64,000 nt of DNA from Mycolicibacterium gilvum (GCF_900454025.1 NZ_UGQM01000001.1:3162001-3226000), one strand, 5' to 3'. Counted from the stretch's first letter, positions 1 to 9,943 are shown. Translations and numbers: made by a program. Notes: generated by a model from the letters alone, not told the origin.

Positions 1-47
1 ACGAACAGCACCGGCACAGCGCGCGACGAGTTGGTGGCTTCAGGCAT
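1..47 (-). CDS. 5' end of an unidentified gene, cut by the window edge
   Basis: An ATG at 47 is preceded on the minus strand by GGAGGA only 3 nt upstream, and the frame stays open to the window edge. The 15 readable codons give MPEATNSSRAVPVLF. It lies 190 bases downstream of the antigen 85 gene on the same strand but beyond a strong terminator, so it is probably a separate transcription unit. Too little is visible to assign a family. Confidence 0.4.
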   Translation of the reverse strand, partial: MPEATNSSRAVPVLF

Positions 48-184
48 CAATCCTCCAGTGGTTCGTTCAACCCAAAGTTGAACCTGATGCGCTCAACCTT
101 GCGGAGGCGGCGTTTGTTCCCCGGGCATTTCGCCCGCAGCGGAACGATCACCGGCGACGCGCCTGCGGTGCCTCGCACACAGCA

Positions 185-219
185 GAGAGCCTGCCGCTCG
201 GGGGAAGCGGCAGGCTCTC
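185..219 (-). terminator. Strong hairpin terminator after antigen 85 gene
   Basis: The arms 185-198 and 206-219 are a perfect 14-bp inverted repeat (GAGAGCCTGCCGCT against its complement) around a 7-nt G-rich loop. It starts 18 bases after the antigen 85 stop codon. There is no clear U tract, which is common in mycobacterial terminators. No open frame or other signal lies between it and the gene. Confidence 0.85.
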
Positions 220-236
220 CGGGTGTGGGATGGGTG

Positions 237-1376
<1,140 letters not shown>

Positions 1377-1489
1377 TCAGGACTCGGGCCGGACTCACCC
1401 GCAACCGGAATGGCGTGTGACCAGTGTGAAGAAAGTGATCGGTGTGGTCGCTGCGCGCCACCGGTGGATTCGCGGGTAATCCCTACGAC

Positions 1490-1936
1490 ATGACCAACGA
1501 CGACATGACCGATGACTCGTGTGATCTCGAGCGGTTCGTGGCAGCGCAGGACGGCGTCTATTCCACAGTGCTGGCCGAGTTGCGCGCCGGCGCGAAACGC
1601 AGCCACTGGATCTGGTTCGTCTTTCCGCAGCTGCGGGGATTGGGTCGCAGCGTCACGGCCCAGAAGTACGGCATCACGTCACTGGCCGAGGCGAAGGCCT
1701 ACCTCGCGCACCCGGTACTCGGCCCGCGGTTACGGGAATGCGCCGAGCTGCTCGCCGCCCACACCGGGCGTTCGGCGACGCAGATTCTCGGACATCCCGA
1801 CGATCTGAAGGTGCGGTCGTCGATGACGCTGTTCGCGCAGGCCGCCGCGGGCGCGGACGATGCCGTGTTCCGGACGGTTCTCGATGTGTTCTACGACGGA
1901 CAGGACGACCCTGCGACGCTGCAGCTGCTCGGCTGA
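1490..1936 (+). CDS. DUF1810 family protein
   Basis: The 148-residue soluble protein matches the DUF1810 family. It opens with DLERFVAAQDGVY, followed by a Trp-rich SHWIWFVFPQLRGLG segment and an internal KYGITSLAEAKAYL stretch. The function of the family is not established. I took ATG 1490; a second in-frame ATG at 1505 is possible, and the frame is open upstream without family similarity. It converges on the amylase gene with only 3 bases between stop codons. Confidence 0.8.
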   Translation: MTNDDMTDDSCDLERFVAAQDGVYSTVLAELRAGAKRSHWIWFVFPQLRGLGRSVTAQKYGITSLAEAKAYLAHPVLGPRLRECAELLAAHTGRSATQILGHPDDLKVRSSMTLFAQAAAGADDAVFRTVLDVFYDGQDDPATLQLLG

Positions 1937-1939
1937 CGG

Positions 1940-3244
1940 TCAGCGCGGGTTCAGGATCACCCAGCCGTGGGGCGGAACGACGATGTCGGGCACCACTTCT
2001 GCCGGTGGCGCACCGGAACCGGCGACGATCTCGGCATGTCCCAGACCGAGACCCGACAACGCCACCGGTAGTGGTTCATCCGCGACGTTGAGTGCGACGA
2101 CGAGGGCGTCGTCGCCGCTTCGGGTGATGTAGACGTAGCCGGTGTTCGTCACCGACAACGCCGTCGTCCGGGCCTCGTGCAGCCAGGGGTGCCTGCGTCG
2201 CAGCCCGATCAGATGCTGATGCGAGCGGAACATCTGATGGCCCTGCTCGCCGACTCCGTCGAACGGAGAACGGAATTCGGGTCGCACCGCGTCGTCACCG
2301 CCGAAGCGTTCTTCTTTCACGCCACGGTAGGCGACCTCGTCGCCGGCGTACACGCTCGGGGTTCCGCCGGTGGTGAGCAGCACCACCAGCGCGTGCTCGA
2401 CGTGGGCGGGATCGGTCAGGCGGCTCGCGATCCGGGTCACGTCGTGATTGCCGATGAACGTCAGCGGCACGAAGGTGTCGAGGAACTCGTTGTGCCGGGT
2501 GAGCGCCCAGTCCAGCTCGTGGAAGTTGGCATCGTTGATACTGCTCCAGACGGCTTTCCACAACTCGTACTGTGTGACGGAGTCGAACCCCGAATCACGC
2601 ACGCGAGCAACGTAATCGCCGTGGATGACCTCGCCGACGAACCACGCCGCAGGGTGAGCCTGCCGGACCCGTGGGAGGACCTGCGCCCAGAACCGGTCCG
2701 GGACCGCGTATGCCGCGTCGAGACGCCATCCGTCCGCACCCCGTGCGAGCCAGTGGCTCATCACGTCGACGGTGTAGTCGACGACGTCGGCGTTGTCATG
2801 GTCGAGGGTGATCAGACCCTCGTGGCCCTCGAATGTCGCGAAGTCGTCGCCTCTGGTGGCGAACCAGGACCGGTCGCCGCCGTCGACCGCCTCGCGGTAA
2901 CGCGGGAATTCGGTGCCGACGTGGTTGAAGACACCGTCGAGCAGGACACGCAGCCCACGGCTGTGCGATTCCCCGATCAGGTGGTCGAAGTCGCTGTCGT
3001 CGCCGAGGCGCGGGTCGATGCGGTAGTGGTCGATCGTGTCGTAGCCGTGCGTTCGGGAGTGGAATACGGGGCCGAGCGCCAGACCGGAGGCACCCAGTTC
3101 CACGGCGTAGTCCAGCCAGTCGACGATGCGTCGCAGGCGGTGCTCACCGGGTTCAGGTGCGGTGTCGGCGGGGTGGGCGCCGACGAATCCCAGTGGGTAC
3201 ACCTGCCACCACAGGACGTGTTCGACCCAGGCGGGATCGCTCAT
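1940..3244 (-). CDS. GH13 alpha-amylase family enzyme
   Basis: This 434-residue protein has the conserved regions of glycoside hydrolase family 13. Region I is LLDGVFNHVG, region II is GWRLDAAYAV (nucleophile Asp), region III is FVGEVIHGDY (acid Glu), and region IV is FIGNHDVTRI (Asp). It therefore probably cleaves or transfers alpha-glucosyl bonds of glycogen, maltodextrin or trehalose-type glucans. No signal peptide is visible, so it should act in the cytoplasm. The C-terminus ends in a small beta domain (VALNVADEPLPV). Its ATG overlaps the TGA of the upstream deaminase (ATGA), implying translational coupling. The exact substrate is not decided. Confidence 0.88.
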   Translation of the reverse strand: MSDPAWVEHVLWWQVYPLGFVGAHPADTAPEPGEHRLRRIVDWLDYAVELGASGLALGPVFHSRTHGYDTIDHYRIDPRLGDDSDFDHLIGESHSRGLRVLLDGVFNHVGTEFPRYREAVDGGDRSWFATRGDDFATFEGHEGLITLDHDNADVVDYTVDVMSHWLARGADGWRLDAAYAVPDRFWAQVLPRVRQAHPAAWFVGEVIHGDYVARVRDSGFDSVTQYELWKAVWSSINDANFHELDWALTRHNEFLDTFVPLTFIGNHDVTRIASRLTDPAHVEHALVVLLTTGGTPSVYAGDEVAYRGVKEERFGGDDAVRPEFRSPFDGVGEQGHQMFRSHQHLIGLRRRHPWLHEARTTALSVTNTGYVYITRSGDDALVVALNVADEPLPVALSGLGLGHAEIVAGSGAPPAEVVPDIVVPPHGWVILNPR

Positions 3245-3720
3245 CGCCGAAAGGCTCTCTCGTACAACGTCTTCATCTCCTCGGTCAGTTCCTGCGCCGG
3301 GCCGTCGACCGGCACCCCGGGCGCGACGGTGGTGATGGGAAGGCTCGCCACCGGGGGAGGTGGCGCCTTCCACTCCACCAGCCACTGGGCCAGCTGGGCC
3401 GACGACGCGGCGTACACCACGCGACCGAGACCTACCCAGGCATGCGCGGCCGCACACATGGGGCAGTGCTCACCGGAGGTGTACACGGTGACACGGGCCC
3501 GGTCGTCGGGGGAGAGGTTCTCCACGGCCCATTTCGCGATCGCATATTCAGGGTGCCGCGTCGCGTCTCCGTCCTTGACCCGGTTGCGGTCCTCGACACG
3601 GGTCACGCCGTCGGCGTCGAGCAGCAGCGACCCGAACGGTTCGTCACCGGCCTCCTGGGCTTCACGCGCCAACTCCACGCATCGTCGCAGGTGCCGCAGG
3701 TCGTCGTCGGTGACCGCCAT
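3241..3720 (-). CDS. Cytidine/guanine-deaminase-fold nucleoside deaminase
   Basis: A 159-residue zinc deaminase of the CDA superfamily that hydrolytically removes an amino group from a nucleobase or related ring. Zinc and catalytic residues appear as RHPEYAIA (usually HAE) and GEHCPMCAAAH (usually PCxxC). Both are variant forms, so the substrate may differ from guanine or tRNA adenosine. I chose ATG 3720 because a minus-strand TAGACT (-10-like) sits 7 nt upstream, which fits a leaderless transcript. A GTG at 3738 is an alternative. The stop overlaps the amylase start, so the pair is likely co-transcribed. Confidence 0.82.
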   Translation of the reverse strand: MAVTDDDLRHLRRCVELAREAQEAGDEPFGSLLLDADGVTRVEDRNRVKDGDATRHPEYAIAKWAVENLSPDDRARVTVYTSGEHCPMCAAAHAWVGLGRVVYAASSAQLAQWLVEWKAPPPPVASLPITTVAPGVPVDGPAQELTEEMKTLYERAFRR

Positions 3721-3756
3721 GGGCCGGAGTCTACGCACCGGGCCGTGGACCCGGCC

Positions 3757-5445
3757 TCAGTCGCAGCAGGGGCTCTGCAGCCGACAGGCGCACGACGCCT
3801 CGATCGGCACATCAGCACGCGCGGCGGCCAGTTCGAGTTGCTTACCGATGATCACCGCCTCGGCATCGCGGCCGAGCCGCGTCAGGCACTCGTGATATCC
3901 GTGCAGGCTCCACACGTTTCCCGGATGCTGACACGGCCGGCTCAGCGTCGGATCCAGCCCCAGATCGGCGGCGTAGACCTGCGCAGCCTCCTCGACGCGC
4001 CCCTGCTCCAACAACAACGCCCCGAGCGCATGACGGGTCGGCTGCATCCACCCCCACGGTTCGTCGTACGGCATGGCGTCGTCCAGTTCGACGGCGCGAC
4101 GCAGGTGCGCGAACGCCGCGTCGTGATCACCTGCGCGGTAATCGATTTCACCGTCGAGCATGGCGGCGGCGACGGCCAGGATGTCGCGGCTGGTGTTGTT
4201 GAACAGGTAGCGGCTCTCCGGGATGCGGTCATAGGCGGTGGCGAAGAGGTCGCGCTCGGCCCTCGCCCGATCGAGGTTCCCGCTCGCGGCGTGCGCGACC
4301 CCGCGGCCGTAGTGGATGGTCGCCGCCGTGGTGCAGTACAGGGCCGTGTCCTCGGGCAGGGCGGTCGCGATGAGGTCCGCCCAGCGGCCGAACCGCACCA
4401 GCACGTGAACCCGCAGCGGCACGAACGCCTCCAACCAGTCGGCCATCGGCGGTGACTCGATGGCCAGCAGTTCCGGGCTGAGCTGTGTGGCCAACTCGTC
4501 GGCCGCCTGCAGCGCGGTCGCCGAATTGCCTTCGAACATCGCCGAATACACCACGAAGTGGAGGTTGTGGGCGCGGTAGAGAGAGTAGAAGTTCAGCGAC
4601 CCCTGGCGTTCGACGAAGCGCCGATCGACCTCGACGGCGGACAGATTGGCCACCACCGAGTCCCGGTAATTGCCGCACAGCACGTCGATATGGCTGGGCA
4701 TGTGTCGAAGGTGACCCGCGTCCGGGACCAGATCACGAAGCAGATCCGCGGCCGGCAACGCCGCCTGAGGCGTCGTCGACATCTCCATGGCGTGCAGGTA
4801 GAGGTGCAGAACGCCGGGATGCTGCCGTCCCGCGGGAGTCTGCAGGGCCCCGTCCAGCAACCGCATGGCCTCCACCACGCGGGATCCCGGGGCCGGATCA
4901 CCGGTTCGGCTGTCCCACAACGCCCATGCGGTGACGTTCACGAGGGCGTCGGCGGCCAACGCGACGACGTCGATGTCGTCGGGATAGGCCTGGGCCAGGG
5001 CGGCCATCGCGTCGGCGTAGGCGCGGTGGCCCGCGGTAAGGGCATCCGTGTCGTCGGGATCGGCCGTCAGGAAACGGGCCGACAGCGCGTCGATCAGCCC
5101 CCGTTCAAGGGGCGACGCCCGACCCGCGGCGGCGAGTCCGAGTTCTGTCCGCGCGCGGGCCAGCGACGCAGCGAGATCGACGGGATCGAATGCCTCCCAG
5201 CCCTTGTTGTAGTTGGGGCCGATCGCATAGGCGACACCCCACCGGGCAAGCGCGAAATCGGGATCGAGCTCAAGGGCGCGGTCGAAACAGTGGATCGCTT
5301 CCTCGTGATTGAAGGCGTAGGACCACACCATGCCGCGGTCGAACCAGATCTGCGCGGCGTCGGACGCAGTGTCAGTCGGTCGATGATAGGAGCCCAGGTC
5401 GTAATAGGGTTCTGCTGCCCCCGGCGCGCTCGACGCGACGTTCAT
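3757..5445 (-). CDS. TPR-repeat protein
   Basis: This 562-residue protein contains tetratricopeptide-like helical pairs. The clearest is near the N-terminus (AFNHEEAIHCFDRALELDPD, residues about 47-66), with others near the C-terminus (LLEQGRVEEAAQVYAADLGL). The tail is Cys-rich (CACRLQSPCCD). No signal peptide or membrane segment is seen, so it is probably a cytoplasmic scaffold protein. The function is unknown. The start codon lies 74 bases inside the end of the exporter gene, so the two are probably co-transcribed. ATG 5445 is preferred over GTG 5454. Confidence 0.8.
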   Translation of the reverse strand: MNVASSAPGAAEPYYDLGSYHRPTDTASDAAQIWFDRGMVWSYAFNHEEAIHCFDRALELDPDFALARWGVAYAIGPNYNKGWEAFDPVDLAASLARARTELGLAAAGRASPLERGLIDALSARFLTADPDDTDALTAGHRAYADAMAALAQAYPDDIDVVALAADALVNVTAWALWDSRTGDPAPGSRVVEAMRLLDGALQTPAGRQHPGVLHLYLHAMEMSTTPQAALPAADLLRDLVPDAGHLRHMPSHIDVLCGNYRDSVVANLSAVEVDRRFVERQGSLNFYSLYRAHNLHFVVYSAMFEGNSATALQAADELATQLSPELLAIESPPMADWLEAFVPLRVHVLVRFGRWADLIATALPEDTALYCTTAATIHYGRGVAHAASGNLDRARAERDLFATAYDRIPESRYLFNNTSRDILAVAAAMLDGEIDYRAGDHDAAFAHLRRAVELDDAMPYDEPWGWMQPTRHALGALLLEQGRVEEAAQVYAADLGLDPTLSRPCQHPGNVWSLHGYHECLTRLGRDAEAVIIGKQLELAAARADVPIEASCACRLQSPCCD

Positions 5446-6442
5446 ACAGGGCACGGTAGTTCACCCGGACAGCAGTGGCCAGGGTTGCCAGGACAGCGCC
5501 CGTCACCGCCCAGACCACCAGCGTCACCCACGACATCGCGGCGCCGTGTCCGCCGAAGTAGGAGATGCTGCGCAGCAGCGAGACCCCGGACCCCTGCGGC
5601 ACGATCGCGGTGAACGTCGAGTAGAACCCCGACAGCAGCGGTCGCCCGACGGGTCCGGCGGCGGCAGCGTTGCCGACGACGACGAGGAACAGCCCCAGCA
5701 CGACCGACGCGGCGCTGCCGAACGCCGCGGCGACCCCGGTCACCGCACCGCCGACCGCCATCGAGTAGAGCCACAGCGCCCCGAACACCTGCCAGGAATG
5801 GCCCGTCAACGCGTCGAGCACCGGCCCGGTGTACAGGGTCACGACACCGGCGAGCACCGCCGAGAACACCGACAGCGATGCCGTGCGCAGGGCCAGTGTG
5901 GCCGGAGTGCGGACCGGTCCCATGAGCCGTCCGAGCAGGGCCGCACCCAGCGATGCGCCGATGGACAGGAAGATGACGGCGTAGAACTCGACGGTGCCGG
6001 ACGGGTCGCCCGCCGAGGTCGGCGCCACGTCCTCGACAACCGGTGTGAGACCGGCGCGCTCGGCGGCTTCCCGGCCCACCAGCTCAGCCGCGGCGGCCAC
6101 GCTGTGGCCGCCGCCGCCGGCGACATAGACGGTCAGGTGGCCGTCGGGGTTCACGGCGAAGGCGGTGTCGGCGGTGCGCTCGAGCACCTGGGCCCGGGCA
6201 CTTGCCGCATCACCGAACTCGTGGACGGTCAACGCGTGCTCGGCACGCAGTCCGTCGACGACCTGCTGGGGCGCCGACACCGCAACGGTCATGTGGTGCA
6301 GCGTCGGATTGGCGAAGGCTCCGGAATAGCTTGCGACCATGGCGATCACGAAGACCGTCAGGCCGGCGAGGGCGAGCAGGGTGGTGCGGACCGCGGTGCG
6401 ATCGCGGATGGGCGGAACGTCAGGGGTGTGGTGTCTACCCAC
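5372..6442 (-). CDS. YhgE/Pip-like ABC-2 type membrane exporter subunit
   Basis: The 356-residue membrane protein has one N-terminal membrane helix (about residues 18-42), an extracytoplasmic domain of about 120 residues, and five to six C-terminal helices. This layout resembles YhgE/Pip and ABC-2 permease-like proteins. GTG 6442 is chosen because AAAGG lies 8 nt upstream and the frame before it is not conserved. The start overlaps the end of the TetR gene, so the TetR protein probably controls this transporter. The substrate is unknown. Confidence 0.78.
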   Translation of the reverse strand: MGRHHTPDVPPIRDRTAVRTTLLALAGLTVFVIAMVASYSGAFANPTLHHMTVAVSAPQQVVDGLRAEHALTVHEFGDAASARAQVLERTADTAFAVNPDGHLTVYVAGGGGHSVAAAAELVGREAAERAGLTPVVEDVAPTSAGDPSGTVEFYAVIFLSIGASLGAALLGRLMGPVRTPATLALRTASLSVFSAVLAGVVTLYTGPVLDALTGHSWQVFGALWLYSMAVGGAVTGVAAAFGSAASVVLGLFLVVVGNAAAAGPVGRPLLSGFYSTFTAIVPQGSGVSLLRSISYFGGHGAAMSWVTLVVWAVTGAVLATLATAVRVNYRALYERRVERAGGSRTLLRPGLLSSTD

Positions 6443-7028
6443 GGGTGGATCCTTTCTGGGCTGAGGCGATTCCCAGCAGCGCGTCGACGGTGTCGAGCGC
6501 TGCCTGGACACGGCCGTTCAAGTCGGTGGCGTCCGGATCTTCCATCCACGACCGCAGCACCTCCACGAGTCCGCCGACCAGGAAGCGTGTGACCGCCTCG
6601 GCCGGAAGGGAAGAGACGGCGTCGAGGACTTCCATGCCCTGGCCGGCGATCCGCCGGCAGGGGGCATACAGGGCGTCTCGGTAGGTGACGAGGACGTGCT
6701 GGTGCACCGTCGACGGAACGACGTTGCGGCACAACCGCGGATGTGCGGCGGCGAAACCGAACAGATCGAGGATGCGGGCACGGGCATCCTGGCCCGCGCC
6801 GTCGGCCAGTGCGTCGTCGAAGGAGTGTCCGAAGGCCGCGGCGACGGCGTGGTCGCGGTCGCGGAAGTGGCGGTAGAACACCTGGCGGCTCACGTCGGCC
6901 TGTGCGGCGATGTCGCCGACGGAGATCGTGTCGACCGGGTGTTCCCGGGCGAGTGCGAACGCCGCGTCGCGCAACGAGTTGCGCACTCGCTGCGCGCGGG
7001 GATCGACACTGCGGCCTCGTTCGGGCAT
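6435..7028 (-). CDS. TetR-family transcriptional regulator
   Basis: A 197-residue TetR repressor. The N-terminal helix-turn-helix is clear (ISVGDIAAQADVSRQVFYRH, residues about 35-54), and a ligand-binding helical domain follows. It overlaps the downstream transporter gene by 8 bases, the usual arrangement of a regulator and its exporter. A minus-strand TACCCT ends 6 nt before the ATG, which fits leaderless transcription. A 24-bp imperfect palindrome lies immediately upstream and is the likely operator for autoregulation. Confidence 0.9.
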   Translation of the reverse strand: MPERGRSVDPRAQRVRNSLRDAAFALAREHPVDTISVGDIAAQADVSRQVFYRHFRDRDHAVAAAFGHSFDDALADGAGQDARARILDLFGFAAAHPRLCRNVVPSTVHQHVLVTYRDALYAPCRRIAGQGMEVLDAVSSLPAEAVTRFLVGGLVEVLRSWMEDPDATDLNGRVQAALDTVDALLGIASAQKGSTRG

Positions 7029-7045
7029 GGAACGAGGGTAGAAGG

Positions 7046-7069
7046 TTTCGTTTACAGTTGTCTACGAAA
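7046..7069. promoter_or_regulatory. Probable TetR operator
   Basis: The half-sites TTTCGTTTACAG (7046-7057) and TTGTCTACGAAA (7058-7069) are complementary at 9 of 12 positions, with perfect 6-bp outer arms TTTCGT/ACGAAA. The site lies 18 bases upstream of the TetR start and just upstream of its -10-like TACCCT. The size and position suit a TetR dimer; binding is inferred. Confidence 0.6.
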
Positions 7070-7102
7070 GCTCAAGTAATCTGCGACACCCGAATCGGCG
7101 GT

Positions 7103-7267
7103 TGTGAGGACGATCGCGGGGCGCTGATCGGTTCGCTCGTGCTGGGCATGGCGACGACGCGCTACATCCTCAAGGCGCCCGCGGCCGCAGACCTCGGCCA
7201 CGAGGAACTGATCCGTTGGGCGACGCCCGTGATCCGCGATCTGCTCGTCGGACCACCCCCGGGCTGA
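7103..7267 (+). pseudogene. Remnant of a TetR regulator C-terminus
   Basis: About 54 codons encode a typical TetR C-terminal helix pair (RGALIGSLVLGMATTRYILK, then HEELIRWATPVIRDLL) and end at a stop codon. There is no start codon and no helix-turn-helix before it; the preceding sequence belongs to the regulatory region and reverse strand of the intact TetR gene. This looks like the 3' end left after deletion of a second TetR gene. A frameshifted or very short functional product is less likely. Confidence 0.65.
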
Positions 7268-7276
7268 CCGTGAACT

Positions 7277-7290
7277 TGACACGTGTTCTA
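7277..7290 (+). promoter_or_regulatory. KstR-like operator before thioesterase gene
   Basis: TGACACGTGTTCTA matches the KstR pattern TnnAACnnGTTnnA at all but one fixed position. It sits 8 bases before the thioesterase start, where a bound repressor would block initiation. KstR controls sterol-degradation genes in mycobacteria. One mismatch leaves the assignment tentative. Confidence 0.35.
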
Positions 7291-7298
7291 GTCGAGGG

Positions 7299-7925
7299 GT
7301 GCTGGACTACACCCACGTCGACGGTTTGAGCGCGGCAGACATCGCACGGCGACGCGAACTCTATGAGCCGCTGACCGCATCGGTGCGCGACCTGATCGAC
7401 GCGACGATCCTGACCGAGGCCGACCCCGACGCCGTCGCGGCCGCCAAGGCCGAGATCGAGTCGGCCACCGCCCGGCTGCGCAGCGCCGCACGTGACGGGT
7501 CCTTCGGGATCCAGTTCGGCGCGGACGGCGAGTCGATGCCGTGGGGCAACGCCGTGATCGGTGTGCGGAACCCGACGGCGCCGCCGCTGGTGATCCACAA
7601 GGAACCCGACGGATTCGCGCGCAGCGACTTCTACCTGGGGGCGGCGTTCGAGGGCCCGCCCGGCCATGTGCACGGCGGGGTGTCGGCGAAGATCCTCGAC
7701 CACGTCCTCGGAGATGCCGCGAGCAAGCCGGGTGTGCACCGGCTCACCGGCACCATCACGGTGCGCTATCGGAGACTGACCCCGCTAGGCCGGTTGCACT
7801 CCGAAGCGCGGGTCACGCACACCGACGGGTTCAAGACCTACGCGGTGGGCCACATCGCCGACGCCACCGGCATTACGGTGGAGGCCGAAGCGGTGTTCAT
7901 CGAGCCGAGATGGGCACGGGGCTGA
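7299..7925 (+). CDS. Hotdog-fold acyl-CoA thioesterase (PaaI-like)
   Basis: The 208-residue protein has a PaaI/4HBT hotdog domain in its C-terminal half. Its signature is GPPGHVHGGVSAKILDHVLG, where the HGG turn and following acidic helix form the active site. The N-terminal 90 residues are helical and charged. It should hydrolyse an acyl-CoA in the cytoplasm. The start is GTG 7299, with GAGG almost abutting it, so the initiation signal is weak. The 3' end overlaps the convergent FUSC gene by 29 bases. A KstR-like site upstream hints at sterol or lipid control, as inference only. Confidence 0.8.
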   Translation: MLDYTHVDGLSAADIARRRELYEPLTASVRDLIDATILTEADPDAVAAAKAEIESATARLRSAARDGSFGIQFGADGESMPWGNAVIGVRNPTAPPLVIHKEPDGFARSDFYLGAAFEGPPGHVHGGVSAKILDHVLGDAASKPGVHRLTGTITVRYRRLTPLGRLHSEARVTHTDGFKTYAVGHIADATGITVEAEAVFIEPRWARG

Positions 7926-9906
7926 TCGCCACCGCGGTCAGGCTACGGGTGATCGCAGTCGCCTCGGCGACGAGCACCCGTGAGGAACCGTCCTCCGCGC
8001 GTTCCCGCGGGGCGGCCTCCCGCAACCGCTGCGCCGCCGCCTCCAGTTCCGCGGCATCCACCGTCCACGGCGACGCGGCGGTCGGTGGATCTCCGCACAG
8101 CGCCTCCACGAATTCGTCGACGGTGATCGCGAATTCGCGGTCCACGCCCGCCGGCCGGGTCGGCATGTGGGCTTCCAGCGTCGTGCACGAACTCGTCAGC
8201 GAGTTGATCGCCGTGCGGTACGAGCGCAGCCAGAGCCGGAAGTCCCGTGACTCCAGCCGCATCGCACCCGTCGTGGCCTCGAAGGCCGAGCGCGCCCTGG
8301 ACACCCGTTGCCACGCAGCGGTCATCTCCTCGGTGGCGTTCTCCCGCTCGTGCACATATCCCTTGATCACCGTGGCGGCGTAGTCGATCTCGGTCTTGAG
8401 CAGCTCGCCCGCCCGTTGTGCCAGCCGGGTCAACTCGTCGTCGGGCAGCGCGACGTGCGCGATGACCGCCAGCGCGCCTCCTGCGATCGTCGCGATCAGC
8501 GGATCGGTCAGCGAGGACGGCGTGCCTGCGCGTGCCACGTCCAGCAGGAAGACCGCTGCGGCCGCCACGGCGCCCGACATCGCGATGTAGCCGACGCCCG
8601 ACACCAGATACGCGATGCCCACCGCGACGACTGCGAATCCCAGCGAAACGACCGGAGCGGGTGCGAACGGAACCAGCACCGCCGAGGCGACGACGACGCC
8701 GGCCGCGGTGCCGGCAACCCGCCCGACACAACGGGTGTAGGTATGCGCGGTTTCCGGGCGCAACACCAGCAGCGCCGTCAGGGGGATCCAATAGCCGTAG
8801 GGAATGCCGGCGTACTGCGCGATACCCCCGCCGAGACCGACTGCGGCGCCGACCCGCACCGCGTGGCGCAGCACCGGGGAGTCCTGGTTGAGGTGGCCGC
8901 GGACCGTGTCCATCGCCGAGCGCACCGACGTGGGCAGCTCCGGGCGCCGCAGGCGCACCGCGTCGGGAGTGGACGGGACGAAGTCGCCGAGCCGCATCGC
9001 CGCCACTTCGTGCAGCAGGGCCGAGAGTCGTCGCACGGTGCCGGACTCGGGCCCGTCGATCTCGGTCACGACGCTGTCGAAGCGGCCGATCGAGACGTGG
9101 GTGCCGACGCGGCCGGCGCGGCTCGTGTCGGCGACCGCCGCCATCGTGTCGGCGGCCTCTTCGAGGACGCGCGACAACGCCTCGGAGCGAGGACCGTTCG
9201 CCATGTCGGTCAGCGTCGCGGCGATGCGCTCCGGTAGCGCGTACCACCCGCGGTACACCGCCGGACGGCGCAGCGTCGGACCGGAGACGTCGGTGAACGC
9301 CTCACGCAGCGCCACAAGCGGTTCGGTGTCGACGGCCCAGCCGTCGTCGCGCCCGTCGGCCAGGCGCCGGGCGTCGGCGGCCAGCGACCGGTAGGCGGCC
9401 ACCACGGCGTCGCGCTGCGCACGCCAGCGTTGCGGCGGCCACACCGCGAGGACCACGGCCTGGGACAGGCCACCGACGACGGCCAGCGCGGCCGTGCCCA
9501 ACGCGGCGCCCACCGACACCGGTGTGCCGGCCGACGTTGCGGCCACCATCAGCGCCCCCGAGGCCGCCCCGATCAGACCGGTGTTGGGCCCGTGCGCCCA
9601 CAGCATCGCCACGCCGGCACACCACAGCGCGCACAGCAGGAGGAAAAGCACCGGCAACCCGGACACCGCCGTGCCGAGCAGCACCGCGACACCGCAGAGT
9701 CCCGACACCAGGTAGACGAGCGGGATCCGCGACCGCGGGCTGTCCTGAAAGGCCGTGGCTCCGGCCACGGCGGCCACCGCGACGGCGGACGTCGCCGATC
9801 CCGGCGGTCCCCAGAGCGCTGCGATCACCGCGATCACACCGACCGCTGCCAGGCTGCGCAGGGCGGCAGCAGCATCCGGCAGTACCGAACGCACTGTCAG
9901 CCCCAT
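7897..9906 (-). CDS. FUSC-family membrane exporter
   Basis: The 669-residue inner-membrane protein has the duplicated FUSC (fusaric acid resistance-like) organisation. There are about five helices in residues 10-165, a cytoplasmic helical region, and a second membrane block around residues 350-480 (YGYWIPLTALLVLRPETA is the characteristic entry motif). Relatives export aromatic acids or other amphipathic compounds. ATG 9906 was chosen; GTG 9912 is six bases further out. It is transcribed away from the EthD/enoyl-CoA hydratase pair, and its promoter lies in the 37-bp gap between them. Confidence 0.85.
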   Translation of the reverse strand: MGLTVRSVLPDAAAALRSLAAVGVIAVIAALWGPPGSATSAVAVAAVAGATAFQDSPRSRIPLVYLVSGLCGVAVLLGTAVSGLPVLFLLLCALWCAGVAMLWAHGPNTGLIGAASGALMVAATSAGTPVSVGAALGTAALAVVGGLSQAVVLAVWPPQRWRAQRDAVVAAYRSLAADARRLADGRDDGWAVDTEPLVALREAFTDVSGPTLRRPAVYRGWYALPERIAATLTDMANGPRSEALSRVLEEAADTMAAVADTSRAGRVGTHVSIGRFDSVVTEIDGPESGTVRRLSALLHEVAAMRLGDFVPSTPDAVRLRRPELPTSVRSAMDTVRGHLNQDSPVLRHAVRVGAAVGLGGGIAQYAGIPYGYWIPLTALLVLRPETAHTYTRCVGRVAGTAAGVVVASAVLVPFAPAPVVSLGFAVVAVGIAYLVSGVGYIAMSGAVAAAAVFLLDVARAGTPSSLTDPLIATIAGGALAVIAHVALPDDELTRLAQRAGELLKTEIDYAATVIKGYVHERENATEEMTAAWQRVSRARSAFEATTGAMRLESRDFRLWLRSYRTAINSLTSSCTTLEAHMPTRPAGVDREFAITVDEFVEALCGDPPTAASPWTVDAAELEAAAQRLREAAPRERAEDGSSRVLVAEATAITRSLTAVAISPVPISAR

Positions 9907-9943
9907 GATCACCCGACCATTCTGACCCGGCTATGTTCGCCGG

